DNA from: Rudanella lutea DSM 19387
GTDB taxonomy: Bacteria; Bacteroidota; Bacteroidia; Cytophagales; Spirosomataceae
Reading direction: 5' to 3'
Assembly (NCBI RefSeq): GCF_000383955.1
Contig: NZ_KB913013.1
Coordinates: forward strand, 1,518,277 to 1,582,276
Length of the DNA stretch: 64,000 nt
Shown: positions 37,674 to 47,452 of the stretch, in pieces
Layout: every line of letters starts with the position of its first letter
How positions within the stretch are numbered: position 1 is the stretch's first letter
Position numbers and translations under genes: made by a program
Notes under the pieces: model-generated
Told to the model about the DNA's origin: nothing
Databases searched by the model: none
The model's input: the letters and a program-made list of their open reading frames with translations, nothing else

Positions 37674-38240
37674 GCTCTTGGTGATCTTTAATGTTTTTTC
37701 GTTTTACTGCACATTGTTCGCACCATTCAAGTGGGGGTATTAACTTTAAGGAGCTTGTTTCGTTCACGGCAGCTCAATAGTAGCCAATATTCTCCAGTTA
37801 AATTATGGTTTGGAGTCAGGATAGATGCACACTTCAAATGTTAATTAGACGCCTAATTAATGTATTAAAATCTAATATACCAAGCTTTCATACTTAAATA
37901 ATATAATATACATGTTTCATAGACTATCGAAACATCTATCAAATGAACTTTGTTACGACCCTTTACAGGTATTAGCAAGAGTTCTGTAACAATCACTCAA
38001 TTTAAGATCTTGAAGTAAACAAAGCTTTCTGAATTTCAGATTAGATTTACATACCATAAGCTGAAGTAGAGGTACATTTACGCTGCAAACCGCTTTACTA
38101 TACATTTATTTTGTATATAACATTCGAATTCTCGTGGTTAAACATAGCTTTAGTATGTGTTACACTTTTTAGACGTTTGGTAAAAAAACGGTCCAGTGAT
38201 AAAAAATAGGTCTGACCAAACCTTCTCCTTAACAATTGCC
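37674..38240. other. AT-rich non-coding region with a dyad inside the element
   Basis: A 567-bp gap upstream of the PHP/SMC gene and downstream of the Rep-like gene. It holds a perfect 8-bp inverted repeat TTAATTAG-ACGC-CTAATTAA at 37841-37860, about 170 bp before the start of the PHP/SMC gene. It could be an operator or part of a replication or transfer origin. No ORF in it looks coding. Confidence 0.5.
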
Positions 38241-39287
38241 TTAGCTACTGTAATTATACAAGCTGGCTGGATTCAACTGGGTCAACATCTCTTCGTACTT
38301 ACTTCTTTCCTTTACAATAATCTTGTAGGGCTTCATAGCGACATGAAAATCAGTATTCTTTGAGTAAAAGTTCTTTAAAAAAACTTTTATCGCTTTGAGA
38401 TCATAATTGAAATATCTACAGAGTAACAGATTCTTCATAAAATTCAATCCGTTCCTACCCGTCTCCACAACGGAACTATAATTATAAATTGGTACAATAT
38501 TGTAGTTGTTAAACACATCCATATCCAACACTGAAGACATGTAGTCATCGATTGGACTAATGTTAGAATAAAGTACGTCAACCAGATAATTGCTTCCAAA
38601 AGCTCGCTTCACCTCGCTTTTATTTTTTAACTTTAATTCATAACGGGTTTTTCCTTTGAATGCCATAAGAACCTTTTCCCCATTGCTAAGGCTTTCAAGA
38701 AATTTCCTCTGATAAGTTACCATTTCATATTCTTTACAATATATAGTTAAAGATTTGTTGGCAAATCCTCGCTGTACTTCCTTACTTTTATTCTTTCTAA
38801 TTGTTACAATAGTTAAGTTATTGTTTCCGTAAGGAATAATAATTGCATTTGCTTTTCGCAATGCTGCATCCAATTTTAACCCGAAGTAATCATCCATTCG
38901 TTGATTAACATCTCTCGTCACATCACAAGTAACGACTATAATATCATTATAATCGATAGTTTCACTAATTCTAACGATACCCGTATTATTGATGGCACTA
39001 ATAACTTGATCGAAATTCTTATAACAAATCAATTCTGGGTATCTATCACCTAAGCATTTTGCCGAAACAGTGATCCGAACAATATAGGAGTTGTAGTTAA
39101 TTATTACATCCAGTTTGTAACGCCTATTCATATCTCCTTTTGAATAATATTTTCGTTTTACTAATAAACCTGATGGTAAACTTTCCGTACTGAAACAATC
39201 TTTATTGTACGATTCTAATTCGCATAGAGGGATTGTGAAAGTTATTTCGTCAAATGTTTGATACTGTTGATTTATATTGTTAATCAT
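38241..39287 (-). CDS. Element-encoded protein, possibly replication-initiation-like
   Basis: A 348-residue AT-rich gene with no confident family. It begins MINNINQQYQTFDEITFTIP and contains VTCDVTRDVNQRMDDYFG, SLTIYCKEYEMVTYQRKFLE and KTRYELKLKNKSEVKRAFG. The mix of a basic RYELKLK strand and a tyrosine- and lysine-rich C-terminus resembles replication-initiation proteins of small mobile elements, and its position between a helix-turn-helix gene and a long non-coding region fits. The similarity is by eye only. It could equally be an unrelated element protein. Confidence 0.5.
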   Translation of the reverse strand: MINNINQQYQTFDEITFTIPLCELESYNKDCFSTESLPSGLLVKRKYYSKGDMNRRYKLDVIINYNSYIVRITVSAKCLGDRYPELICYKNFDQVISAINNTGIVRISETIDYNDIIVVTCDVTRDVNQRMDDYFGLKLDAALRKANAIIIPYGNNNLTIVTIRKNKSKEVQRGFANKSLTIYCKEYEMVTYQRKFLESLSNGEKVLMAFKGKTRYELKLKNKSEVKRAFGSNYLVDVLYSNISPIDDYMSSVLDMDVFNNYNIVPIYNYSSVVETGRNGLNFMKNLLLCRYFNYDLKAIKVFLKNFYSKNTDFHVAMKPYKIIVKERSKYEEMLTQLNPASLYNYSS

Positions 39288-39352
39288 AATTAACCCTTTT
39301 TAAAACTGTTTTTTTAACCTTGATATAAAATTGTAGATGGTTTGTAGTGATG

Positions 39353-39658
39353 TCAGTCATTATATTCATTATTCCTAAATGCTCTGATTGATTGATCTAA
39401 TTCGTCTTCATTATAAAGGACTCGTCTACCGATTCTATGTGCGACTAAACGCCCGCTCTTCGTCCAAGCATGAAGAGTAGGTAATGTAATATGAAGCTTC
39501 TCCGCGGCTTGATCACGGGTAAGGAACCCGTTGGTTTTGTTTATCGGTATCGGCAATGATTTGGATATAGCTTGCTTTACAGCGGCTTCAATTGCGCCCT
39601 TAATTATGCTTATGAGTTCGTCGGTTGATATTGAAATCAAATTGGTTTGTTGTATCAT
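39353..39658 (-). CDS. Excisionase-family helix-turn-helix protein
   Basis: A 101-residue DNA-binding protein. The C-terminal half is a MerR/excisionase-type winged helix (FLTRDQAAEKLHITLPTLHAWTKSGRLVAHRIGRRVLYNEDEL). The N-terminal half is a short helical segment. Proteins of this kind in Bacteroidota elements act as recombination directionality factors or as repressors. Its place upstream of the Rep-like gene and in the same orientation suggests co-expression. Confidence 0.85.
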   Translation of the reverse strand: MIQQTNLISISTDELISIIKGAIEAAVKQAISKSLPIPINKTNGFLTRDQAAEKLHITLPTLHAWTKSGRLVAHRIGRRVLYNEDELDQSIRAFRNNEYND

Positions 39659-39806
39659 TTCTTTAATGATTAATTACAGTGCAAACCTATCGACCTTCAG
39701 CAACCAGAGGAAGAGAATATATAATATATTATAAAAAATAAAGAGTTATATTTCTGATATTCAGAATGTTAACCAATACCTTCTTTCCCAAATTGTTATA
39801 AGATTA

Positions 39807-40868
39807 TTATCCTTTTCTGACATCCAGCCTGAAGCGTTTTGGTCGATTACTACCCCTAAATTTTGATAAACTCGCCTTTATTGTGTTTGTTGATGGCATT
39901 CCTTCGAACGACTGATTTATAAAATAGGCAATATCATCAAGAGTGTCTGGTAAAAGTGTGGTTGTTCCCTCACGGTTGTTCATGATCGTAAGTTGAGCAA
40001 ACAAATCATACAATGCATCATTACCACCAGTCCACCTTAATTTCACCTTACCTCGTTGCTCATCCTTATTATCACCCGCCTTGTTGCTCTGACTTTCCTT
40101 CTGCATAGTGGTAGCGTTTAATTGATCTGTTAGAAATGCTTCGTACTGTAGAATTGACTCTCCTATGAAGTAATGCCTTAATATTGTTACGGGTAACTTA
40201 AATGCTCCTAAAAATCCATATCGTCCCCGGTACAACATCTTAAATATTTTATCATAATCTCGGCTTCTATTCAGCAGTTTTGATTCGTACCCCTCTTTAA
40301 ACAGTTCATAAGCATAATCAGGTGCAGGTGTTTGATCGTTACTATCGACTTCATGCACATAAGACAATAATTCTTTTCTACCGATCTTTCCATTTTCATA
40401 ATTAAGCTTTACAATGTTGACCATCTGCAACTCAGCGTTAATTGCAAGTTTCGGTATAGGCGAGGTTTTAACGCTTGAATCATATTTGTTCATCAACTGA
40501 GCGTACAATAACGGTTGGTTCTCTTGATTCATTAACTGTTCCGTCATTGAAACCAAAATTTCTAACTCGTCCGGGTTTTTAGGCTCGATTGTAGTAAACT
40601 GAACGTTTTGCAGGTCCTTGACATACTCTTGTAATGTCTTGTTTAAAGCAGTTGCTTCTTCTATCTGCTCTGTGGTTAGACTCCTTCTCTGTAGACGCCA
40701 TGAGGCTATTGACTGGATCAAACTACCACGTTCATTAGTAAGATTACTTTTATAAATGGTAAGATTGTCGACACCATGTTTGATAAACACACTAATTTTC
40801 TCAGAATAACTACCGGCTTGATTGTAGTCGCTACGTAGCTCTTCATACTGAGAATCGATTAGGGACAT
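39807..40868 (-). CDS. RteC-like element protein
   Basis: A 353-residue protein whose C-terminal region (KVKLRWTGGNDALYDLFAQL, then IAYFINQSFEGMP and KASLSKFRGSNRPKRF) resembles the RteC regulator of Bacteroides conjugative transposons, which controls excision genes. The N-terminal half is helical (LIQSIASWRLQRRSLTTEQIEEA) and not recognised. It is the gene nearest the right att site, on the minus strand, and may regulate excision together with the HTH gene. Family assignment rests on the C-terminal pattern. Confidence 0.6.
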   Translation of the reverse strand: MSLIDSQYEELRSDYNQAGSYSEKISVFIKHGVDNLTIYKSNLTNERGSLIQSIASWRLQRRSLTTEQIEEATALNKTLQEYVKDLQNVQFTTIEPKNPDELEILVSMTEQLMNQENQPLLYAQLMNKYDSSVKTSPIPKLAINAELQMVNIVKLNYENGKIGRKELLSYVHEVDSNDQTPAPDYAYELFKEGYESKLLNRSRDYDKIFKMLYRGRYGFLGAFKLPVTILRHYFIGESILQYEAFLTDQLNATTMQKESQSNKAGDNKDEQRGKVKLRWTGGNDALYDLFAQLTIMNNREGTTTLLPDTLDDIAYFINQSFEGMPSTNTIKASLSKFRGSNRPKRFRLDVRKG

Positions 40869-40919
40869 GTAAGTTTAGACGTATCCGTTTGTGTGCAAAT
40901 AGGGAGTGATGGCTCAAAT

Positions 40920-40939
40920 ATGTGCAAATTATGTGCAAA
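40920..40939 (+). repeat. 20-bp repeat, right copy (candidate integrase arm site)
   Basis: Identical to 33419-33438 and in the same orientation, 48 bp inside the right att repeat. A further single GTGTGCAAAT unit lies about 30 bp to its left. Paired short repeats inside both ends of a tRNA-targeted element are typical of arm-type sites. Confidence 0.75.
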
Positions 40940-40941
40940 AA

Positions 40942-40972
40942 GAAAAGCCACCTGTTTCTGCAGATGGCTTAA
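40942..40972 (-). terminator. Element-borne terminator behind tRNA-Asn
   Basis: On the minus strand AAGCCATCTG and CAGGTGGCTT form a stem with one mismatch, followed by TTTCTTTTT. It lies directly after the 3' end of tRNA-Asn and replaces the original terminator (33205-33240), which the insertion moved 7.7 kb away. Confidence 0.75.
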
Positions 40973-40986
40973 CTTATTGATTATCA

Positions 40987-41034
40987 GGGCTCCCGAAGCT
41001 GGGCTCGAACCAGCGACCCTCTGATTAACAGTCA
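40987..41034. repeat. Right attachment repeat (attR) within tRNA-Asn
   Basis: 48 bp identical to 33246-33293. It covers the 3' half of the intact tRNA-Asn from the anticodon loop to the acceptor stem. Confidence 0.95.
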
Positions 41035-41063
41035 GATGCTCTAACCGACTGAGCTATTCGGGA
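40990..41063 (-). tRNA. tRNA-Asn (anticodon GTT)
   Basis: A 74-nt cloverleaf on the minus strand. The acceptor stem TCCCGAA pairs with TTCGGGA, with discriminator G and no encoded CCA. The D-arm has AGCTCAGTCGGTTAGAGC, the anticodon loop reads CTGTTAA around GTT, and the T-arm has GGTTCGAGCC. The 3' half is supplied by the integrated element yet is sequence-identical to the original, so the tRNA stays functional. Confidence 0.96.
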
Positions 41064-41247
41064 CTGTTACAACCGGTGCGTCTCCGTCGTATTGTGGTGC
41101 AAAAGTAGAGCGAAAATTGACATTGCGCAAGAGCCCGACTGAAAAAAATTGCCCGCAACAGGCTAATTTCTGCTTTTACCCGCTTCCTGTCAGCAACAAC
41201 TAAATGACAATCAACGAGTATGGATGAGCCGGTGCGGGCAAAAAAAA

Positions 41248-41556
41248 TTATCGATTTCCGTACGGATCGGGGCGGTGGCTGGGTACATTGGCCAGTATAA
41301 GCTCTTTCACCCGGCGGGCATCGCCTTTCGAGAAGTTCCGAATAACGATTTCCGGACGCGCTCGTGGAATAACCCGGATGGTCGAGAAGAACAGGCCGTT
41401 GTCGATCTCAACGCCCGAAATATCGGAATAGAACACAAAGTTGTCGGTACCGCCGATGAGTCGTTTCACCCGGAAGGTGACGCCCTTGTCGGAAAACTCA
41501 ACCACATCGCGGTTGATCGGATCTTTGAAACTGCTGGAATAGAAACGTTCGCTCAT
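41248..41556 (-). CDS. Small PH-like domain protein of unknown function
   Basis: A 102-residue protein with no signal peptide. The sequence alternates short beta strands (VVEFSDKGVTFRVKRLIGG, NFVFYSDISGVEIDNGLFF, STIRVIPRARPEIVIRNF) and ends in a helix (GDARRVKELILANV), the layout of a bacterial pleckstrin-homology-like domain. It lies upstream of the inverted repeat that separates it from rsmG. Function unknown. Confidence 0.75.
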   Translation of the reverse strand: MSERFYSSSFKDPINRDVVEFSDKGVTFRVKRLIGGTDNFVFYSDISGVEIDNGLFFSTIRVIPRARPEIVIRNFSKGDARRVKELILANVPSHRPDPYGNR

Positions 41557-41570
41557 TTTTTTTCGGTTTG

Positions 41571-41648
41571 CAGTTTAAGGTTTACAGTTTTCAGTTGGCT
41601 TACGCATTCACACCGGTTAGCGCACTGAAAACTGTAAACCTTAAACTG
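41571..41648. repeat. Perfect 25-bp inverted repeat between genes
   Basis: Arms 41571-41595 (CAGTTTAAGGTTTACAG...) and 41624-41648 are perfect reverse complements with a 28-bp spacer. It fills the gap between rsmG and the PH-like gene. It has the same build as the other intergenic palindromes in the window but different words. Confidence 0.85.
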
Positions 41649-41653
41649 TAAAC

Positions 41654-42283
41654 TCATTTTTTAGGTACGTAAATTACTTTTTTGGTCTCGAAAAATTCAC
41701 CCTCAAAATAGTCAGAGAGGTTGAACATGCGGTACTTATCGGGAATTTCGGCCAGTTCTTCGGCCAAATCGCCCCCTTTGAGGTAAAGAACGCCGTTGGG
41801 CAGGTCGTTGTTACCCACCTTCCGAATTTTATAGCGCACCCAGCCCATAAAGGGTTTCAGGCGGGTTACGGCCCGGCTCACCACAAAATCGTAGGTGGTG
41901 CTCAGGTGCTCAACCCGGGCCTGTTCGGCCTTGACGTTCTGAAGGCCCAGGGCCGAAGCAACCTCCTGCACCACCTTGATTTTCTTGCCGATACTATCGA
42001 CTAAGTGAAAATCAACCAGCGGAAACAGAATGGCCAGCGGAATACCCGGAAAACCGCCCCCCGTACCCACGTCCAGAATCTCGGAGCCGGGCTTGAACTG
42101 AATCACCTTAGCAATACCGAGTGAGTGCAGCACGTGTTTTTCGTAGAGGGCCTCAATGTCCTGCCGCGACACCACGTTGATCTGCGCGTTCCAATGCTTG
42201 TACAGCCCATCCAGAGCCGCAAACTGCTCACGCTGCTGCTCGGTAAGCTTCGGAAAATGTTTATAAATCAGGTCTACAGACAT
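41654..42283 (-). CDS. rsmG: 16S rRNA (guanine527-N7) methyltransferase RsmG
   Basis: A 209-residue SAM-dependent methyltransferase (formerly GidB) that makes m7G527 in 16S rRNA. It starts LIYKHFPKLTEQQREQFAALDGLY with the family pattern WNAQINVVSR, contains the SAM motif ILDVGTGGGFPGIPLAI and the later VVSRAVTRLKPF. Length is typical for the family. It is flanked by inverted repeats on both sides and appears to be a single-gene unit. Confidence 0.95.
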   Translation of the reverse strand: MSVDLIYKHFPKLTEQQREQFAALDGLYKHWNAQINVVSRQDIEALYEKHVLHSLGIAKVIQFKPGSEILDVGTGGGFPGIPLAILFPLVDFHLVDSIGKKIKVVQEVASALGLQNVKAEQARVEHLSTTYDFVVSRAVTRLKPFMGWVRYKIRKVGNNDLPNGVLYLKGGDLAEELAEIPDKYRMFNLSDYFEGEFFETKKVIYVPKK

Positions 42284-42302
42284 CTTAGTTTGAATGAGTA
42301 AT

Positions 42303-42382
42303 GAGTAATGAATAATGTATAATGGGCTGACGCTGTCAACAGGTCCGGTAAGTCCTTATTCATTATACATTATTCATTACTC
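42303..42382. repeat. Perfect 22-bp AT-rich inverted repeat
   Basis: Arms 42303-42324 (GAGTAATGAATAATG...) and 42361-42382 are perfect reverse complements with a 36-bp GC-richer centre. The arm words match those at 1887-1973 and 62317-62391. It lies between the glycosyltransferase stop and the rsmG start. Confidence 0.88.
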
Positions 42383-42384
42383 TA

Positions 42385-43596
42385 CTACCACACTTGCTTT
42401 TTCTTCTTGGTGAACACCACACGCAGGCCCATCAGGGCGTAGTAAATGGCCAGCAACAAATCCATTACCGGAATAAGCAACCAGTGCACGGTATGCCCCA
42501 GCCGGTAGCTCGACCGGCCCACCACTACCCAGTAAGCCAGCAAGCGGAGGGCAAACAGGCCCGTGGCCGCCAGCAGCAAGGTGTCCATCAGTCGGCCCTG
42601 TTGCTCGCTGACCACCAGCCATAGCGCAAACAAGCCTGCTCCCAACCCCAGCAACCACGACAAGATGTGGCTACTCGAAATAAGCCCCAACCGGATTTTA
42701 TCACCAATTTTGTAATAACGCCCCACGTTGAGGTGTCGGCGTTTCTGCCGACGCCATTCGGCCCAGGTCTGTTTCGGCTCCGACCACACAAAGGTATCCG
42801 GATCGAGCGAAACGGCCGTATTTTGTCCGGTAGCCACTTCGTTGACGAACAGATCGTCGTCGCCCCCGAGTACATTCATGTGCGAGTAAAAGCCGCGATT
42901 GGCGAAAAACAGATTGCGCCGGTACAGCAAATTTCGGCCTACGCCCATGTACGGGCGCCCCCAGAGCGCCAACGACAGGTACTGCACGGCCGTCGACAGG
43001 GTTTCGGACCGGATCAGAAAATTGAGTATACCCGAATACCGGATATAGGGCGAGAAACCCAGCACCAGGTCCCGGCGACCCCCTTCGGCTTCGGCCACCA
43101 TCTGCCGCAACCAGTTGTCTGAAGCAGGTCGGCAGTCGGCATCGGTGAGCAACACAATCGGGTGTTGCGCCTTTTTGAGGGCAATGGTGAGCGCGTATTT
43201 TTTGGGCGTCACGTGGTCGTATTCCTGCGTGACCCGGATGGTGCGCACCTGTGGGTGTTGGGCGGCCAATTCCTCCAGAAACCCGTCGGAGCCATCGGTC
43301 GAACGGTCGTCCATGACCAGAATTTCAAACTGCGGGTAAACTTGTTGGAGCAACAGCGGCAGGAGTGCACGCAGGTTTTCGAGTTCGTTGCGGGCACACA
43401 CAACGAGCGTTACGGGAGGGAGTTGCGCGTCGGAAACGCCGGGTGGGGTATGTCGGGCGAAAGCTAATCGTCCGAAAACAAACAAAATAAACACGAGCTG
43501 AACCCCTACAACGAGCAGCCAGCCGATCAGCACTAAAGAAACCACAAACAGCGTATAACGTGATGAATACCAGAAATGAGTACGATGAACGCGCAA
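42385..43596 (-). CDS. Membrane-associated GT2 glycosyltransferase
   Basis: A 403-residue protein with an N-terminal membrane segment (about 12-45), a GT2 GT-A domain and two or three C-terminal membrane segments (about 300-390). Donor-binding motifs are LVVCARNELENLRALLPLLL, VMDDRSTDGSDGF and LTDADCRPASD. GGDDDLFVNEVA corresponds to the acceptor ED-type motif, and WRRQKRRH to the QxxRW-like motif of processive enzymes. It may make a membrane lipid-linked sugar or an exopolysaccharide. It is divergent from tgt with 43 bp between the starts, so the two share a promoter region. Confidence 0.88.
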   Translation of the reverse strand: MRVHRTHFWYSSRYTLFVVSLVLIGWLLVVGVQLVFILFVFGRLAFARHTPPGVSDAQLPPVTLVVCARNELENLRALLPLLLQQVYPQFEILVMDDRSTDGSDGFLEELAAQHPQVRTIRVTQEYDHVTPKKYALTIALKKAQHPIVLLTDADCRPASDNWLRQMVAEAEGGRRDLVLGFSPYIRYSGILNFLIRSETLSTAVQYLSLALWGRPYMGVGRNLLYRRNLFFANRGFYSHMNVLGGDDDLFVNEVATGQNTAVSLDPDTFVWSEPKQTWAEWRRQKRRHLNVGRYYKIGDKIRLGLISSSHILSWLLGLGAGLFALWLVVSEQQGRLMDTLLLAATGLFALRLLAYWVVVGRSSYRLGHTVHWLLIPVMDLLLAIYYALMGLRVVFTKKKKQVW

Positions 43597-43639
43597 AGAT
43601 AGATGAAACCCTAAACCATTTACCTACGTTAGGCGGGTT

Positions 43640-44770
<1,131 letters not shown>

Positions 44771-44848
44771 GAACGTGCCGGGTAGTTGTTGAGCAACCTA
44801 CCCTCAACGCACCTGATCGCGTAAATCCGACGACGAAGCCTCAAAACT

Positions 44849-46294
44849 ATGCGCTTTTCCTCTCTTTCCCTTACAGCTTCGCTGACCCTGCTTTCGGGTA
44901 GCTTACTCGGTCAGGGTACGCAAACGGATGCCCCGCCCCGGCTCAACACCTGGTCGATTTCGGTGCACGGCGGCCCCACCCAATTTTTTGGTGACCTCCG
45001 CGAGTACGACTTTTACCCGGTGGGCGTCACCAACCGCGACAGCTTCAACGAACGCGAATCGTTTTTTGGTGGCCTGACGGTCAACAAGCAGTTGTCGCAC
45101 CTGTTTGGACTGCAACTGGGCGGTAGCTACGGCACGCTGCGCGGCATGAAACGACGTATCTACTTTTCGTACTTCCGGGCCGACTACGCCAATACCGAAC
45201 TGACCGGCACCGTCAACCTGAAAAGCTTGCTGCTTGGTCCGAACAAAATGAAACACTGGAAAATTGACGCGTACACGGGTATCGGTGTCACGTTTTTCCG
45301 GTCGACGGCCTACGAATTGGGTACCAACCGGGTTCGGCGGTACACCAAAGACAACCCCGGCGATGGTATTGTGCGCCCGGCCCGGTTTGAGCGCGACTGG
45401 TCGATTCCGATGGGCGTGGCGTTTCACTACGAGGTGTCGCCCCGGTTTGATATTGGCCTCGATTTTCGCATCAATCACGTCAACACTGAGCGGCTCGATG
45501 CCACCATCGGCGGCAGCAATTCGAGCGTTTTCGACCCAACAGGTAGCCGGGGCAGTTTCGACGGAACCGACGTAAAGCTGGGCCAATCGGCCAAAGACAA
45601 GTACGGGTACGGGGCCCTCATGCTCACCTACAAGCTGGGAACGGGTGCCGCCCGTGTTCGGAAGAATAACGGCAAATACAACTACGACACGAAGGCGGGC
45701 ACCTACCACCTCCGCTGGACCGACCCGGCTCTGCTCGTAAAGCCCCCCACGGTGCTGTCGCTGGCCCAGATCGATTCGGTAGCCAAGGCCAACCGGCCTA
45801 AGGAAATTGACCCCCGGTTGATGATGGACACCGATAACGACGGCGTATCGGATTTCTTCGATAAACAACCCAATACCCCGGCGGGCAGCGTGGTGTCGGG
45901 CTCAGGCGAGTCCATTGATTTTGAGAAGTATATTACCTCGGCACTGCCCGAAATGGCTTGCGCGGAAATTTTCGCCAATATCCAGTTCGACACCGATCAG
46001 GCAGCCATCAAGCCGCAGTACCGCACCATTCTGGACCGGGTGGTGGAGCTGATGAACCGCACTCAGTGCCGGTTGCAACTATCGGGTCATGCCGACCGCC
46101 GGGCTTCTGACCGGTACAATATGGCCCTTTCGCGTCGGCGGGTCGATGCCGTTCGGCAGTACCTTGTTCGGGCCGGCCTCGACGATCCGAGCCGGATTCT
46201 GATTGACTACTTCGGCGCGTTCAAACCCATCGGCGACGATTCAAAGGCCGGGCAGGCCCGCAACCGCCGGGTTGAGCTGAAGCTGGTACCTTAG
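44849..46294 (+). CDS. OmpA-family outer-membrane protein with beta-barrel and TSP3 repeat
   Basis: A 481-residue exported protein. The signal peptide ends near LLGQG. An outer-membrane barrel-like region (about 28-285) follows, then a calcium-binding TSP3-type repeat DTDNDGVSDFFDKQPNTPAG (about 331) and a C-terminal OmpA/Pal peptidoglycan-binding domain (IQFDTDQAAIKPQYRTI, GHADRRASDRYNMALSRRR, ARNRRVEL). It should tether the outer membrane to peptidoglycan. A 12-bp perfect inverted repeat (46323-46334 with 46354-46365) lies after the stop and could terminate the transcript. Confidence 0.92.
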   Translation: MRFSSLSLTASLTLLSGSLLGQGTQTDAPPRLNTWSISVHGGPTQFFGDLREYDFYPVGVTNRDSFNERESFFGGLTVNKQLSHLFGLQLGGSYGTLRGMKRRIYFSYFRADYANTELTGTVNLKSLLLGPNKMKHWKIDAYTGIGVTFFRSTAYELGTNRVRRYTKDNPGDGIVRPARFERDWSIPMGVAFHYEVSPRFDIGLDFRINHVNTERLDATIGGSNSSVFDPTGSRGSFDGTDVKLGQSAKDKYGYGALMLTYKLGTGAARVRKNNGKYNYDTKAGTYHLRWTDPALLVKPPTVLSLAQIDSVAKANRPKEIDPRLMMDTDNDGVSDFFDKQPNTPAGSVVSGSGESIDFEKYITSALPEMACAEIFANIQFDTDQAAIKPQYRTILDRVVELMNRTQCRLQLSGHADRRASDRYNMALSRRRVDAVRQYLVRAGLDDPSRILIDYFGAFKPIGDDSKAGQARNRRVELKLVP

Positions 46295-46322
46295 CGTATT
46301 AAATAGCTATTAATTGTCACTG

Positions 46323-46365
46323 GTGACCACTCATCAGGCGCGTTAGCCCTGCCATGAGTGGTCAC
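46323..46365. repeat. Inverted repeat after the OmpA-family gene
   Basis: GTGACCACTCAT and its exact complement flank a 19-bp centre. It is a strong stem without an obvious U-tract, between the OmpA-family stop and the Wzz-like start. Confidence 0.65.
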
Positions 46366-46400
46366 AAATGGTTATAATTGGTCCGACTTGTCTCACACAC

Positions 46401-47450
46401 ATGTTGGAAACCCCTGATTTTGAACTCGCTACTTCCCCACTGGCGTCACGGCCGGTTTGGGCTACGCTCTGGCAAGCGCGCCGTCGGCTCCTTGGCTCGA
46501 CCCTGGCAGGCTTACTGCTGGGTCTGATTCTGGCGTTTGTTCTGCCCGAGCGATACACGGCCACCGTGCGGCTACTCCCCGAACTACATGCTGCCGAAGC
46601 GATAAACTGGCAACCGTTTCGGGAATTGGCCGAGTCGTTCAACATTGACTTGGACGCGCACACGCCCGTCGAAGCCATCCGGCCCGACCTGTACCCCGAC
46701 ATTCTGGAGTCGGTTCCGTTTGCATTATCGGTGCTGCATCAGCGCGCTGGGCTCCGTTCGGGCGATTCACTCACGTTATACCAGCTACTAAACCAGTCGG
46801 GCCACGTTTGGCCGGGCCAAGCGTGGCCCGACCTCTTTTCGAGTAGGGCGAGTATGGCCAAACTACCATTGCCCGCCCAAACCCCGTTGCGGCTCTCGAC
46901 CGAACAGCGGGAACTGGTGCAGGACACCCAGAAAGCCATTACGGCCGAACTGGATGTAAAATCAGGCATTATGACGATTTCGGCCCAAATGCCCGACCCC
47001 GAGGTAGCCGCCCAAGTAGTGCAGTTTGCGGCCAATTACCTGCAAACCTATGTGCGGCAGTACCGGAGTCAGAAAGCCCGCGACGACGAAGCGTTTCTGG
47101 CGAACCAGTTGGCCAACGCCCAGAAACAAATGATTCAGCTCGATAAACAGCGGTTAAACCAGCAGGATCAGACCCGCTTTTTTTCGTTGCCCTCGGCTGC
47201 GTTGCCTAACCGACGGCTCGACGAACAATACCGCCTAGCTGAATTACTTTACCACGACCTCGCCCGCGAGTACGCCAAAGCCCGGATTCGGGTGCAGACA
47301 GTAACGCCCGTGTTTAAAATCCTCGAACCAGCGCAGGTGCCCGACCGCCGTAGCTGGCCCGCCCGAAAATGGATCGTATTGACCGGGGCCATGTCGGGTT
47401 TGGTGCTGGCTATCGTAGTTTTGCTGGCCCGGTACGCGTTTCGGTTCTGA
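46401..47450 (+). CDS. Wzz-like chain-length determinant protein
   Basis: A 349-residue inner-membrane protein when started at 46401 ([12 protein letters not shown]). An ATG at 46368 is also in frame. Membrane segments near the N-terminus ([27 protein letters not shown]) and at the C-terminus ([24 protein letters not shown]) enclose a helical periplasmic part, the Wzz/PCP layout. Such proteins set the length of O-antigen or capsule chains. The next gene starts 2 bp after its stop, which supports a polysaccharide operon. Confidence 0.8.
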   Translation: MLETPDFELATSPLASRPVWATLWQARRRLLGSTLAGLLLGLILAFVLPERYTATVRLLPELHAAEAINWQPFRELAESFNIDLDAHTPVEAIRPDLYPDILESVPFALSVLHQRAGLRSGDSLTLYQLLNQSGHVWPGQAWPDLFSSRASMAKLPLPAQTPLRLSTEQRELVQDTQKAITAELDVKSGIMTISAQMPDPEVAAQVVQFAANYLQTYVRQYRSQKARDDEAFLANQLANAQKQMIQLDKQRLNQQDQTRFFSLPSAALPNRRLDEQYRLAELLYHDLAREYAKARIRVQTVTPVFKILEPAQVPDRRSWPARKWIVLTGAMSGLVLAIVVLLARYAFRF

Positions 47451-47452
47451 CT

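Larger units (their letters stand above)
33246..41034. mobile_element. Integrative element inserted in tRNA-Asn
   Basis: A 7.8-kb segment between 48-bp direct repeats derived from tRNA-Asn. It is much more AT-rich than its surroundings and carries a tyrosine integrase next to the left end, an excisionase-type HTH protein, an RteC-like protein, a possible Rep-like protein and a PHP/SMC ATPase. No conjugation (Tra/mob) genes are visible, so it is either mobilised by other elements or satellite-like. The tRNA gene is restored at the right end. Confidence 0.92.

Noticed and set aside
33246-41034. CRISPR array or toxin-antitoxin pair in the island
   Set aside because: No regularly spaced repeats and no adjacent small gene pair were seen. 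The short repeats are limited to the element ends.
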